From Paraburkholderia sp. D15 (lineage in GTDB: Bacteria > Pseudomonadota > Gammaproteobacteria > Burkholderiales > Burkholderiaceae): a stretch of DNA of 64,000 bases. Both the position numbers and the translations under genes were made by a program. The stretch lies in contig NZ_CP110396.1 in NCBI RefSeq assembly GCF_029910215.1, positions 3,224,001-3,288,000 of the forward strand, in the 5' to 3' direction. The notes under the pieces were generated by a model. That model saw only the letters and a list, made by a program, of their open reading frames with translations. It did no database searches and was not told where the DNA came from. This document shows positions 35,259 through 46,448 of this stretch, piece after piece; position 1 is the first letter of the stretch, and each line of letters starts with the position of its first letter.

Positions 35259-36206
35259 TCACTCGCGGAACGCGGACGGCTGGCCGCGCCGCAGACGCAG
35301 TTCTAGCGCGTCGAGCAACCGGTTGACCGCATATCCGATCGCGCCCACCACGACCACCGAGGCCATCACCAGGTCGAGCTGAAACAACTGCCGTCCGTAG
35401 ACGATCAGGTAGCCGAGCCCTTCGGACGACGCCACCAGTTCGACCACCACCAGCGCAAGCCACGCTTTCGTGAACGCGAGGCGCACGCCGGTGGCGAGCG
35501 TCGGCACGGCGGCCGGCAGCACCACGTACGCGATACGCTGCCAGCGGCTGTAGCCATAGCCACGCGCGACTTCCTCCAGCGCGGCCGGTGTCTGGCGAAA
35601 ACCTTGAATCGTGCTGAGCGTGACCGGCACCAGCGCGGCATGTGCGATCAGAATGTATTTGAGCGCCTCGCCGACGCCGACGAGCAGCAGCAGGAACGGC
35701 AGCCAGCCGAGCACCGGAATCTGCACCAGCGCGTTGAAGCCTGGCAGCACGTAGGCTTCGAGCGTGCGTGACAGACCGAGCGCCGTGCCGAGCACGAAAC
35801 CGGCCAATGTGCCGAAGCCGAAACCGAGCAGCACGCGTTGCAGGCTGATCAGCGTGTGATGCGCGAGATCGCCGCTGCGCGCGAGGTCGACGAAGGTCTC
35901 GTAGACGCGCTCGGGCGGCGGCAGAATCTGCGGCGCGATCCAGCCGCGCTCGCAACCGACGATCCATAGCGCGAGCAGGGCGGCCGGCAGCAGCCAGGGC
36001 GCCGCGAACCAGGCGACGGCACGCCATCTGTCGAACGCGCTGACGCGGGCGTGGGTGCTGATGTCTGGGTTCGTGCCGGCGCGTCCGTCGTGCGATGCAT
36101 GTGGGACGGTATCGCGCGACGCGCCGTTTTCCGCGACGCTACCCGTTCGACTCGTGACACCCGTGACACCCGTGACAGCACGAATGGGAACCGCTGTTTC
36201 GCTCAT
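35259..36206 (-). CDS. ABC transporter permease, sulfonate/taurine type (first)
   Basis: A 315-residue permease with about six membrane spans from residue 50 onward and the EAA loop LEEVARGYGYSRWQRIAYVV near residue 195. A Val-Thr-Gly repeat occurs at residues 10-18, encoded by 9-bp repeats near 36150-36180. It is probably the partner of the permease encoded next, giving a heterodimeric channel. The binding-protein gene lies 174 bp upstream on the same strand. Confidence 0.9.
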   Translation of the reverse strand: MSETAVPIRAVTGVTGVTSRTGSVAENGASRDTVPHASHDGRAGTNPDISTHARVSAFDRWRAVAWFAAPWLLPAALLALWIVGCERGWIAPQILPPPERVYETFVDLARSGDLAHHTLISLQRVLLGFGFGTLAGFVLGTALGLSRTLEAYVLPGFNALVQIPVLGWLPFLLLLVGVGEALKYILIAHAALVPVTLSTIQGFRQTPAALEEVARGYGYSRWQRIAYVVLPAAVPTLATGVRLAFTKAWLALVVVELVASSEGLGYLIVYGRQLFQLDLVMASVVVVGAIGYAVNRLLDALELRLRRGQPSAFRE

Positions 36207-36380
36207 CGTGGCGCTCCGTTGTGATGCGCTTGGTGCTTTGTTTGAAGCCCTGGCCTGATGCTCCGCCAGGCGCTTCGCTGTCGTGTCGTGTCGCGTCAGG
36301 TGATCCGCCCGAAGCCGCGTTCGATGACGCGCTTGACGCCACCCGTTACGCCACCCGTGACGCTCCGCCCCGTCGCCGCT

Positions 36381-37448
36381 TCAACCGAGCGGTTTCCCCG
36401 ACGCGTCATAACGCGTCCAGTAATGTTCGAGCTTCAACGTACGCAGCGCGTTGTCGAGATAGCGCGTGTCGAACCAGCCGTCCACCTCGACCGGCTGACG
36501 GATCAGCTTGAGCTTGAGCGCATCGGCGGCTACCGCCTTGTAGCGCGCGACCACGAACGGATCGATCAACGGCGAGTTGCGTTCCTTCAAACTCTGATTC
36601 GCGTATTCGGCCTGCCAGTACGCGTAATTCACGCCGCTTTGCGCCCACAGCTTGAAGAGCGCGTCGCGATTCGTTTCTTCGGACGACCACTGCGCGCCCT
36701 TGACGAACGTGTTGACGACACGTTGCACCACATCCGGATGCGCGCGTTCGAAATCGTCGAGCACCAGCAGATGCGCTTGCCGCGTGAATTGCGGCCCGTC
36801 GTTCTGCGACTCGTAGATGATCCGCACGAGGCCCTGGTCGCGCAGCTTGTACAGGTGATAATCGTTGAACGACGCGTCGATCCCTTTCGACGCCAGCGCC
36901 GCGAGCGAACTGGCCACATCGAGATTGATCACGCGCAGATCGCGTTCGTCGAGGTGGTTGGCCGTGAGCGCGTTGTCGGCCACCAGTTGCAGATTGGTGC
37001 CGCGAAACATCGCGACGCGGCGGCCCTTCAGATCCTTGATCGAACGGATGTCGGAGTCGGCCGGCACGGCAATCTTGATGCCCGAGCGCACGCCCGAGGC
37101 GAGCAGCAGGTGGGTCTTCAAACCGTTGGCGCGCGCGAGCACGGCGGGCAGGTCGCCCTGGAACGCGAAATCGAGCGACTTGTCGGCGATCGCCTCGTTC
37201 ACGGCGGGGCCGGCGCCCTTGAAGAACAGCCATTGAATCTTGATGCCGTCGGCGGCGAATTCCTTTTCGAGCAGTTGTTGCGCCTGCACGGTCGCGGCGG
37301 GCGAGCCGCCGAAGGTCGGCGGATCGCCGCCGCCTTGCTGCGCGACGCCGATGCGAATCACGGACAGCTTGTCGGCATACGCGTGCAACGACGCGAGGGA
37401 CAGCGCGGCGCACAGCGCCAGGGACTTCAGTAGCTTCGGATATCGCAT
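36381..37448 (-). CDS. Periplasmic sulfonate-type substrate-binding protein
   Basis: A 355-residue binding protein. The N-terminus MRYPKLLKSLALCAALSLAS followed by LHAYA is a Sec signal peptide. The mature part shows the SsuA/NrtA fold, with VIRIGVAQQGGGDPPTF, LEKEFAADGIKIQWLFFKGAGPAVNEAI and FAFQGDLPAVLARANGL typical of aliphatic-sulfonate binding proteins. It begins the operon of two permeases, ATPase and monooxygenase. ATG 37448 is chosen as the start of the signal peptide. Confidence 0.9.
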   Translation of the reverse strand: MRYPKLLKSLALCAALSLASLHAYADKLSVIRIGVAQQGGGDPPTFGGSPAATVQAQQLLEKEFAADGIKIQWLFFKGAGPAVNEAIADKSLDFAFQGDLPAVLARANGLKTHLLLASGVRSGIKIAVPADSDIRSIKDLKGRRVAMFRGTNLQLVADNALTANHLDERDLRVINLDVASSLAALASKGIDASFNDYHLYKLRDQGLVRIIYESQNDGPQFTRQAHLLVLDDFERAHPDVVQRVVNTFVKGAQWSSEETNRDALFKLWAQSGVNYAYWQAEYANQSLKERNSPLIDPFVVARYKAVAADALKLKLIRQPVEVDGWFDTRYLDNALRTLKLEHYWTRYDASGKPLG

Positions 37449-37652
37449 GGTTGCCGTGACGAGCGAGAGAGCGAGAGAGCGTGACGCGAACGCCCGATGC
37501 GGATGGCGCCAGGCGCCGCCCGCATCGGGTTGAAGAAAGTCCACGTCGAAAGCGGACCGGAATCTGGCCGGAATCTCGTCGCGATCCTTGCCGGAACGCG
37601 ACCTGAAAGCAGCCAGACAAGGGCTTGAAACAAGCGCTAAACGTGCCTCGGA

Positions 37653-39597
<1,945 letters not shown>

Positions 39598-39636
39598 GGA
39601 TGGGTTTAGCGGTATATCGGTGTTGAGGGATTGAAT

Positions 39637-39663
39637 CTGGCACTCGTCGCGGGTGAGTGCTGA
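39637..39663. promoter_or_regulatory. CIRCE element (HrcA operator)
   Basis: CTGGCACTC (39637-39645), a 9-bp spacer, and GAGTGCTGA (39655-39663) match the CIRCE consensus TTAGCACTC-N9-GAGTGCTAA with intact inner seven-base arms (GGCACTC and GAGTGCT differ only at outer positions). It lies 40 bp before the groES ATG. Confidence 0.88.
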
Positions 39664-39829
39664 CCGGAATCGAGTATAGAAATGCGTCGCCGCGCGATCC
39701 AATAACGAATCGTCGGATCGTTATCGGCGTTTCAGGATTACGTTATGGGCGGCGCGGGAAAAGCCGCTGGCGTGCGGCCGACGCGAGTCCGGCGCTCCAA
39801 CACGCGCATTGGCTAAAGCTTGCGCTTGC

Positions 39830-39847
39830 TTTCTGGAACGAGCAGTC
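39830..39847. promoter_or_regulatory. Candidate TetR operator, copy 1
   Basis: TTTCTGGAACGAGCAGTC lies 16 bp before the TetR-family gene's ATG and is repeated at 40507-40524 with one base changed (GAG to GAT). The pairing before both the regulator and its downstream exporter points to an operator. Confidence 0.7.
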
Positions 39848-39863
39848 TTAATATCCGTTCACC

Positions 39864-40493
39864 ATGCCACGACACACCCGACACTCCGCCGCATCGTCCG
39901 CCGCCCTGGAGCGCGGGCGGCCCCGCGAATTCGATATCGACGAAGTGACGCGCGCGGCCGGCCGCGTGTTCTGGCAGCAGGGCTACCATGCCACCTCGAT
40001 CGAGATGCTGTGCCAGTCCACAGGGCTCTTTCGTGCGAGTCTTTACAGTGCGTTCGGCGACAAGCACGGCCTGCTGGTGGCCGCGTTCGGCCAATACGCG
40101 GAAGGGGCGATCGCCCGCGTGAAGGAACGGCTGGAAGGCGCCGGTTCGCCACGCGAGGCCTTGCACCAGGCCTTGCTGCATTACACGAAGGTGTCGGTGA
40201 AGCTATCGCAGCGACATGGCTGCTTCATTACCAATGCCGCGATCGAACTGCTGCCGGCGGACGAGGCGCTGCGGCCGCATGTCGAAACCACGCTGCGCCG
40301 CATCGCCACGCATCTGGCCGCGGCGGTCGTGCGCGGCCAGCAGGCGGGCGAGTTCGATTCCACGCTCGACGAACAGGCCGTCAGCACCTATCTGCTGTGC
40401 GTGATCCAGGGGTTTCGGGTGCTCGGCAAAGCTCATTTTCACGAGGAAGACCTCGTGCCTGTCGTCGACATGACGATGCGCGCGCTGCTCTAA
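39864..40493 (+). CDS. TetR-family repressor
   Basis: A 209-residue regulator. The helix-turn-helix is in residues about 20-65: EVTRAAGRVFWQQGYHATSIEMLC and FRASLYSAFGDKHGLL, typical of TetR proteins. The C-terminal part (ALLHYTKVSVKLSQRHGCFITNAAIELL) resembles the TetR_C domains of the YcdC/RutR-like groups. A Cys in HGCFITN could be a redox or ligand contact. The DMT exporter gene begins 31 bp after its stop and both share an operator-like sequence, so the pair is probably an inducible exporter module. Confidence 0.9.
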   Translation: MPRHTRHSAASSAALERGRPREFDIDEVTRAAGRVFWQQGYHATSIEMLCQSTGLFRASLYSAFGDKHGLLVAAFGQYAEGAIARVKERLEGAGSPREALHQALLHYTKVSVKLSQRHGCFITNAAIELLPADEALRPHVETTLRRIATHLAAAVVRGQQAGEFDSTLDEQAVSTYLLCVIQGFRVLGKAHFHEEDLVPVVDMTMRALL

Positions 40494-40506
40494 AATTTTT
40501 TCCCTA

Positions 40507-40524
40507 TTTCTGGAACGATCAGTC
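40507..40524. promoter_or_regulatory. Candidate TetR operator, copy 2
   Basis: TTTCTGGAACGATCAGTC ends directly before the exporter's ATG at 40525. It matches copy 1 at 17 of 18 positions. The core GAACGATCAGTC is an imperfect palindrome (8 of 12 positions symmetric). Its position is suitable for blocking transcription or translation of the exporter. Confidence 0.7.
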
Positions 40525-41571
40525 ATGAATGAGCCGGTGGGATTGTCTTCAGTCGCGGTAGAGCCGATACAACACGCAAAGCCGGTACAGCGGCCTGTGC
40601 AGGCGAATACAACCAACGCGCCTGTCGCGACACAGAACGCGTATGGCAAGGGCGTGATGTTCTGCGTGGCGGCCACGGTATTGATGGGCATCATGTTCCC
40701 CGTGATGACCGACGCGCTGACCCACGTCGATCCGTTCACCTTCACCTCGTTGCGCTATCTGATCGCCGGCACCTTCTTCCTCGCGCTGCTGATCGCGAAG
40801 GAAGGCAAGGGCGCGTGGCGGGCGGACGGCGAGTCGCTGGCGCTCGCGTGGCTGTTGGGATCGGTGGGTTTCTGCGGGTTCGGCTCGTTCGTGTTTCTCG
40901 GTCAGCAGCTCGCGGGACCGGAGGGCGCGTTGACCGCCTCGATCATGATGGCGACGCAGCCGATGATGGGCCTGCTGCTGAATTCGCTGGTGCGAAAGAC
41001 CTTGCCGCCGGTGGTCACGCTACTGTTTATTTTGATGTCGTTCGCCGGCGTCTCGCTGGTGGTCACGAAAGGCGATATCGTCGCGGCGCTGCACGAGCCG
41101 CAGCACTATTCGGCGAATGCCTTGATTCTGGTCGGTGCGTTGTGCTGGGTGATCTACACGTTCAGCGCCGCGCATTTCAAACGCTGGTCGGCGCTGAAGT
41201 ACACGACGCTCACGTTGTGGCTCGGCCTGACCACGATTGTCGGACTCAATGGCGTGCTGGTCGCGCTGCATGTCGTGCCGATGCCGTCAGCGGCAGAGGT
41301 GTGGGCGATCGCTCCGCATCTGCTGTACATGGGGCCGATTGCGGGTTTCGTCGCAATCCTGTTCTGGAACATGGGCAACCGCATTCTGACGCCACTCAAC
41401 GGTGTGCTTTTCATGGATGTGCTGCCGGTCACGACATTCGTGCTGTCGTCGCTGACCGGCGTCGTTCCCGCCCGCGCGCAGATCGCCGGGGCGAGCATGA
41501 CCGGCCTCGCGCTGATTTTCAACAACCTGTATCTGCGGCGTCGAGCGCGGCGGCTGGCCGCCGCGCGTTGA
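40525..41571 (+). CDS. DMT-superfamily (EamA) exporter
   Basis: A 348-residue inner-membrane transporter with ten predicted membrane segments and two EamA repeats (the first from GVMFCVAATVLMGIMFPVM near residue 45, the second from ALILVGALCWVIYTFSAAHF near residue 195). Family members export amino acids, nucleobases or drugs. The N-terminal 30 residues are polar. It is downstream of and probably repressed by the TetR gene. It converges with the binding-protein gene with 15 bp between stops. Confidence 0.9.
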   Translation: MNEPVGLSSVAVEPIQHAKPVQRPVQANTTNAPVATQNAYGKGVMFCVAATVLMGIMFPVMTDALTHVDPFTFTSLRYLIAGTFFLALLIAKEGKGAWRADGESLALAWLLGSVGFCGFGSFVFLGQQLAGPEGALTASIMMATQPMMGLLLNSLVRKTLPPVVTLLFILMSFAGVSLVVTKGDIVAALHEPQHYSANALILVGALCWVIYTFSAAHFKRWSALKYTTLTLWLGLTTIVGLNGVLVALHVVPMPSAAEVWAIAPHLLYMGPIAGFVAILFWNMGNRILTPLNGVLFMDVLPVTTFVLSSLTGVVPARAQIAGASMTGLALIFNNLYLRRRARRLAAAR

Positions 41572-41586
41572 GGCGGCTCGTGCGCG

Positions 41587-42546
41587 TCACAGGTTCGGCA
41601 GGCCCGGCGGATTGGTCGCGGACTTCGTGATCGCCTCGGAACCGAGATTCCATCGATCGAGTACGCGCGTGTACACGCCCGACGCGATCAGATCGTTCAG
41701 CGACGTGGTGAACGAGTCGGCGAGGCCGCTACCCTTGCGCGTGGCGATCGCCAGCTCCGCGGTGCGCGGCCAGCCGCCGCTGACGGTGCCGGCCAGGCGC
41801 GTCTTGCCTTGCAGCGCGGCCTGATACGCCTGTGTCGCGTTGACGCTGAAAATCGCATCGGCGCGGCCGGCCTGCAACGCGAGATTCTTCACCGCGACTT
41901 CGTCGTAGTACTGCACCTCGACCGGCTTCAAGCCGTGCGCGACGTTTTCCTTGTCCCATGCCAGCAGGATCTTTTCCTGATTCGTGCCGGAGTCCGTGAT
42001 GATGCGCAGGCCGGCCACGTCCTTCGGTTCCTTCAGCGAGGTGATCTTGCTGTCGGACTTCACGTAGAAGCCGACCTTGTCCTGCCGGTAGCTGGAGAAA
42101 TCGAATTTCTGCTTGCGCGCCTCGGTCACCGTGACGTTGGAGAGCACCGCATCGACCTTGCCCGACTCCAGCGCGAGCGGCCAGTCGGCCCACGAAACCG
42201 GCACGAGTTCCAGCTTCCTGCCGAGACTGTCGGCGACGACCTGCGCGAGGTCCGCGTCATAACCAACGATGGTTTTGGCATCGGTGGCATAGGTGCTGAT
42301 CGGCGGGATGGTCGGATGAATCGCGACCGTCAGCGTGCCTTCCTTCACGAAGTGGAAATTCGGCGAGATCGCCTTGATCGCCGCTGGGTCCTTGTCGACG
42401 CGAATCCGGCCGGGCTGTTGCGGACTCAGATCCAGGGCTTCTCCGGCCAGTGCGAGTGTGCTGAAGCCGAGTGCGATGGAGGCGATCGCACCGAGAAAGA
42501 CCGAAGCGGTCAACCCGGTAAAGCGTGACGAACGTTGCGCGTGCAT
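41587..42546 (-). CDS. Polar amino-acid ABC substrate-binding protein
   Basis: A 319-residue periplasmic binding protein of the family 3 (polar amino-acid) fold. The signal peptide ends near ALAGEA (residues about 30-35); the mature domain begins GTLTVAIHPTIPPISTYATD, then YDADLAQVVADSLGRKLELV, the VDAVLSNVTVTEARKQKFDF block and a hinge near residue 180. The usual permease and ATPase genes are not adjacent, so it is either an orphan or works with a distant transporter. ATG 42546 starts the signal peptide. Confidence 0.88.
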   Translation of the reverse strand: MHAQRSSRFTGLTASVFLGAIASIALGFSTLALAGEALDLSPQQPGRIRVDKDPAAIKAISPNFHFVKEGTLTVAIHPTIPPISTYATDAKTIVGYDADLAQVVADSLGRKLELVPVSWADWPLALESGKVDAVLSNVTVTEARKQKFDFSSYRQDKVGFYVKSDSKITSLKEPKDVAGLRIITDSGTNQEKILLAWDKENVAHGLKPVEVQYYDEVAVKNLALQAGRADAIFSVNATQAYQAALQGKTRLAGTVSGGWPRTAELAIATRKGSGLADSFTTSLNDLIASGVYTRVLDRWNLGSEAITKSATNPPGLPNL

Positions 42547-42823
42547 GACTGAACTCTCGTTGTGGTTGTGGTGGACGAGGAACGTGGAGTGAGACTGCTG
42601 GCGTTCGACAATAACGTTTCGCCGGAAGCGGGCGAACCAACGAATAAGAATAAGGATATGGATGCGCGGCATCGACGCGACTCGATGCACCGCGTCGCTT
42701 AGTCAATCCCAGCGCGCGAATATGAATAGCTCGAATCGCTGGTTCTGCGCCGCGTAGCCGCTGCCTATACTGGTTCGCCACATGTCTACATCATTCACCA
42801 TTCACACACGTTGATTGAAAACC

Positions 42824-43168
42824 ATGAGTCGAGATCTGCTGTTGTTGCTGGAACCAGGCTTCACCGATCCGAAGCACCCCGGTGAACGTTTCATCTGCCC
42901 GCACGGCGTGCCGATCGAGGGTTTGCTCGCAAGCGATCCCGCACGCAACGCGCGACTGGACATTCAGCGTCTGCCGTTCGAGCGGCCGCGCGCGGTCGTT
43001 GTCGAAGCGCTGGACGCCGAACACCAAGGACTGCCGGTGCTGATTTTCGGCGACGACCAACCGGCGCCCGACGATGCCGAGGTGCTGGGCGACAAACGCT
43101 TCGTGACGGACCCGCGCCGCATTCTCGATCTGCTCGCGCAGCGTCACGGGTTCCCGAAAGTGCATTGA
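42824..43168 (+). CDS. DUF3088-family protein
   Basis: A 114-residue soluble protein. It begins MSRDLLLLLEPGFTDPKHPG and contains ERFICPHGVPIEGLLASDP, a CPH motif reminiscent of the thioredoxin-fold-like DUF3088 family, and later LPVLIFGDDQPAP with a DRFVTDP-type segment (KRFVTDPRRILDLL). Function is unknown. ATG 42824 is preferred to a TTG at 42815. It stands alone, with a terminator-like stem downstream. The 277 bp before it hold no recognised element apart from the binding-protein leader on the opposite strand. Confidence 0.75.
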   Translation: MSRDLLLLLEPGFTDPKHPGERFICPHGVPIEGLLASDPARNARLDIQRLPFERPRAVVVEALDAEHQGLPVLIFGDDQPAPDDAEVLGDKRFVTDPRRILDLLAQRHGFPKVH

Positions 43169-43189
43169 CGGAAATACGCGGCACACACG

Positions 43190-43228
43190 ACGCGGGACCG
43201 GTTGAACGTAAGTTCTCCGGTCCCGCGT
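43190..43228. terminator. Bidirectional terminator stem
   Basis: ACGCGGGACCGG (43190-43201) and CCGGTCCCGCGT (43217-43228) pair perfectly over 12 bp with a 15-nt loop between the convergent DUF3088 and porin genes. Confidence 0.7.
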
Positions 43229-43280
43229 TGCATTGAATGCTGAGGTTTCCGTCGCCGGCAAACCCCAGCCGCACTGCACA

Positions 43281-44510
43281 TCAAAACAGATGCTTGATCC
43301 CCGCCGATACCGCCACCTGCTTGTCGGTGGCCGACGGTGTCAGATAGCCGATCGCGGCGACTGCCGGACGCCCCAGCGAGTCCGTGCCGCTCGCATGCTG
43401 GAACGCGCCGGTGACATACAGATCGGTCGCCTTCGACAGCGAATACGCGGCGCCGAGGTTGAACTGCTCGTACTTCGCATTGCTCTTGTTGCCGACGCTG
43501 CCGCCTTGCGTGTAATCGAACGAGGTGCCGAAGCGCAGGAACGGCGTCGCCTGATAACGCAGGCTCGCGCTGATCGTGCTGAGCGTCGTCGAACCGCTGT
43601 AGTTGAGCGTATTCAGCGAGGCGTTCGACCCGAGTCCACGGAACTGCGTGTTCGAATATGCCGCGCCGAAGATCGCGCCGCCGATCGTATACGTGCTCGC
43701 AACCGAAATGGTCTGCTGCGTATGCGCCGAAGCGAAGCCCGCGATCGCCGGATTGGATTCCGCCGCCGTGGCCGAGCCTGCCGAGCCGAGGTTGTTGCCG
43801 GTCGCACTCGCGTTCGCGTTGGTGCCGTACAGCGACGCGTTCGGATTGCGCGCGTTGATGATCGACGCCGCGATCGCGAAGGCGCCGCCGGTATAGCTCA
43901 AGCCTGTCGACCAGAACTGATTCTGCGTGACATCACCGGCCACGCCGCCGAAGCTGTACAACGCGCCGAAGCGGAAGCCGCTGAACGAGTCGGACAGATA
44001 CTTCACCGTGTTGTTGATGCGGTGCGTGAAGTTCAGGTTGTCGTAGTCGGCGGGATGGATCGCGAGATTGCCCCAGTACCAGCCGGCCAGCAGCGGCGAA
44101 ATGAACTCCACGCCGAGATCCGCCTGACGCCCGAGCGTGAACGTGCCGTATCGGTCTGCGCTGAAACCGACCCACGCCTGGCGGCCGAACTCCGTGCCGC
44201 CCTGGCCGAGCGCGCCGCTATTCACGCTGTAGCCGCTTTCGAGTTTGAAGATCGCTTTCAGTCCACCGCCGAGATCCTCGGCGCCGGTCAGCCCCCAACG
44301 GCTGGACGACAAGCCGGACGTACCGCTGTCGAGCTGCGCGACCTGAGCGCCGCCTTTAGGCCGGCCCGCGGCGGAGGTGGCGGCGGTTTGCACGTTATTC
44401 GCGTAGGTGACGTTACCGGTCACGATGCCGTACAGCGTGACGCTGCTTTGTGCGTGAGCGGTGGTCGCCAGAAGAGAAGTGACGCCGGCGGCGAAAAGCA
44501 ATTTTTTCAT
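43281..44510 (-). CDS. Trimeric outer-membrane porin
   Basis: A 409-residue general porin of the Burkholderiales OmpC-like type. The signal peptide is MKKLLFAAGVTSLLATTAHA, then the mature N-terminus QSSVTLYGIVTGNVTYANN. The barrel carries SSRWGLTGAEDLGGGLKAIF (near residue 65) and ends with the outer-membrane sorting C-terminus SAGIKHLF with terminal Phe. Sixteen strands are expected. It allows diffusion of small solutes across the outer membrane. A 400-bp AT-rich region upstream holds several symmetric motifs that probably control it. Confidence 0.93.
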   Translation of the reverse strand: MKKLLFAAGVTSLLATTAHAQSSVTLYGIVTGNVTYANNVQTAATSAAGRPKGGAQVAQLDSGTSGLSSSRWGLTGAEDLGGGLKAIFKLESGYSVNSGALGQGGTEFGRQAWVGFSADRYGTFTLGRQADLGVEFISPLLAGWYWGNLAIHPADYDNLNFTHRINNTVKYLSDSFSGFRFGALYSFGGVAGDVTQNQFWSTGLSYTGGAFAIAASIINARNPNASLYGTNANASATGNNLGSAGSATAAESNPAIAGFASAHTQQTISVASTYTIGGAIFGAAYSNTQFRGLGSNASLNTLNYSGSTTLSTISASLRYQATPFLRFGTSFDYTQGGSVGNKSNAKYEQFNLGAAYSLSKATDLYVTGAFQHASGTDSLGRPAVAAIGYLTPSATDKQVAVSAGIKHLF

Positions 44511-44913
44511 AATTGTTCGAATCAGTCTTGATGATGTGAGGGTTGAAGTGCCGGTGCGAGAAGTGAGAATCGGCAGGACACGATAAGCAACCCAAACTGA
44601 TTGAACAAACAACCATATTCGATATGGATTTCGGCAAATACGTCGAGCGTGGTGTCGAAGTGGAGAAGTTCTGGCGATAACGACGGCAACCGGGAATAGA
44701 TTGGCGATCCTTATCGAATCGTTCATAGAGTGAGGTAGATTCGATATACCGCCTATCGAAGCACGATGGTGAGGGCGCGAATTCCGAGTGGCGAATTCGC
44801 CACATTGTCTGAGTGAAGAAGTGAGGGAATAGCTGACATGGGCTTCCTCGAGACAGGCGGAAGCCATGATGACGTGCCGGGAAGATCAAGCAATCGCGCG
44901 GCAAACAAGCCTT
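44511..44913 (-). promoter_or_regulatory. AT-rich porin upstream region
   Basis: This 403-bp gap separates the porin start from the LLM gene's stop. It has lower GC than its surroundings. A near-palindrome CCATATTCGATATGG occurs at 44613-44627; TTATCGAAT, ATTCGATAT and TATCGAA recur at 44711, 44740 and 44754, the last two forming TTCGATA-N7-TATCGAA. No known regulator is assigned and no ORF is supported. Confidence 0.5.
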
Positions 44914-46134
44914 TCAAAGCCGTAGACCCGCCTCGCGCAGCAAGGGCAGCACGCGCTCGCCAAAGAACGCCAGGTCCGGTTCGAAATCGAAGAAACTCAG
45001 CTGCACGCCATCGACCCCGGCGCGATGCAACCGCACGATGTAATCCGCGATGCGTTGCGGCGAGCCGACCATCGCGACGTTGCCGCCCACCGAGCGCGCG
45101 GCGGCCGAGCTGCGTTGTTCGGCGTTGCCGCGCCATGCGTGCGCGTCGCTGTCGAAACGATGGAAGCTGCCTTCGTCGCCGTGCGCGACGATCGCGTCGT
45201 GATACGCGCGCGCTTCGGCTTCCGTCTCGCGGCAGATCACCATTGGGTTGAGCAGCGTGCGAACGGTCCTGCCTTGCGCGGCGGCCGCGGCTTTCACGCG
45301 CGCGGTGTGAGCGGGCAGCGCGCCGAGCGCCGCCTCGATTTCCGAGCCGGCCGGGCTGGTGATGAAGACCAGGTCCGAATGGCGCGCCGCGAACGCGATG
45401 CCGGCGTCCGAGCCGGTCGCGTTGACGAGCAACGGCCGGCCGTACTGCGGCTTCGGCGTGACGAATGCCTTGTCCAGTTTCCAGCTCGACAGCGCCGGTG
45501 CGTACGAGAAGTTCTCCGTTTGCGCCCAGAGCTGCTGCACGGCATCGAGAAACTCGCCGGCCAGTTCGTAGCGGCGATCGTGTTCGATCCGCTGCCAGCC
45601 GAACATCTCGTGTTCGATCGCGCGATGCCCGGTCACCACGTTGATGCCCCAGCGTCCCCGCGAAATGTGATCGAGCGTCGCGCTGAACTTGGCGAAATGC
45701 AGCGGATGCCACGGGCCGTACAGCACGTGACTCGTCGCCACGAGGATGATGCGTTCGGTGCGCGCGGTCATCGCGGCGAGCGACATGAACGAATCCAGCG
45801 CCTCCCCGTTGAACACGCCGCCGTAGCCGCCCTTGGGCAGCCACTGCGAGAGCGCGAACACCAGGTCGAAGCCGAACGCTTCCGCCTGCTGCACCAGCGC
45901 GAGGTTGTAGTCGAACGACCAGTCGGTCGTGCGCGGCAGGGTGGAGGCGCTCCAGCCGCCCGCCTGGATCGGCAGGAACAGGCCGAGCAGCAGCGGCTGG
46001 CGAAACGCGAGCGACACCGGGCTGTCCGCGAATCCGGTCGGCGCACGCACGGGCACGAAGGGCGACGCGTCGCGCGCGGTTGCGATGGCGGACGGCGCGG
46101 CTTGAGTGAGTTCCTTGAGGATCGGCTGGGACAC
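44914..46134 (-). CDS. LLM-family flavin monooxygenase (SsuD/SfnG-like)
   Basis: A 406-residue FMNH2-dependent monooxygenase. The barrel starts near residue 45 at PLLLGLFLPIQAGGWSASTL and contains FGFDLVFALSQWLPKGGYGG, ATSHVLYGPWHPLHFAKFSATL and DHISRGRWGINVVTGHRAIE. These match the alkanesulfonate/dimethylsulfone monooxygenase group (SsuD, SfnG), which desulfonates or oxidises sulfonates and sulfones; related pyrimidine-ring oxygenases cannot be excluded. The GTG start at 46134 is chosen because AGGAAG lies six bases upstream. It is the last gene of the minus-strand run beginning with the DHA2 exporter, 314 bp after the M14 gene. Confidence 0.85.
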   Translation of the reverse strand: MSQPILKELTQAAPSAIATARDASPFVPVRAPTGFADSPVSLAFRQPLLLGLFLPIQAGGWSASTLPRTTDWSFDYNLALVQQAEAFGFDLVFALSQWLPKGGYGGVFNGEALDSFMSLAAMTARTERIILVATSHVLYGPWHPLHFAKFSATLDHISRGRWGINVVTGHRAIEHEMFGWQRIEHDRRYELAGEFLDAVQQLWAQTENFSYAPALSSWKLDKAFVTPKPQYGRPLLVNATGSDAGIAFAARHSDLVFITSPAGSEIEAALGALPAHTARVKAAAAAQGRTVRTLLNPMVICRETEAEARAYHDAIVAHGDEGSFHRFDSDAHAWRGNAEQRSSAAARSVGGNVAMVGSPQRIADYIVRLHRAGVDGVQLSFFDFEPDLAFFGERVLPLLREAGLRL

Positions 46135-46448
46135 GTTGCGCTTCCTGAAGCGGCGACGTGAATGCGCACGCCGCCGCGAGATCGGGACAAGACCCCGCGC
46201 ACCGCATCGCACGATAAACGCGCGGCGGGGGCAACAATGCGACGAAGGGCCTTGGGTTGGAAGCAGTAGAGCATGCAGGATTCGTTACGCCAAACAACGA
46301 ATTCTGCTTTTCAATTGAAGCGGCGAAGTGCGAAAAAAGCGCCGCTATAGCAGCTGCCACGGATGCGTCGGCGTGGATATGAAGCGGGTTTCAGCGCCGG
46401 TGTCCGGCAATGACACCGGCGTCATTCGAACGTCACCGTCATGTCACC
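46135..46448 (-). other. Spacer with terminator-like stem between M14 and LLM genes
   Basis: A 314-bp gap. At 46395-46421 the arms CGCCGGTGTC and GACACCGGCG form a perfect 10-bp stem around a 7-nt loop, likely ending the M14 transcript. A separate promoter for the LLM gene is probably in the AT-richer 46200-46340 part; no defined motif is visible. Confidence 0.55.

Noticed and set aside
44511..44867. Longer porin with an extra N-terminal 119 residues
   Set aside because: The in-frame extension lies in AT-rich promoter DNA; the standard signal peptide starts at 44510.
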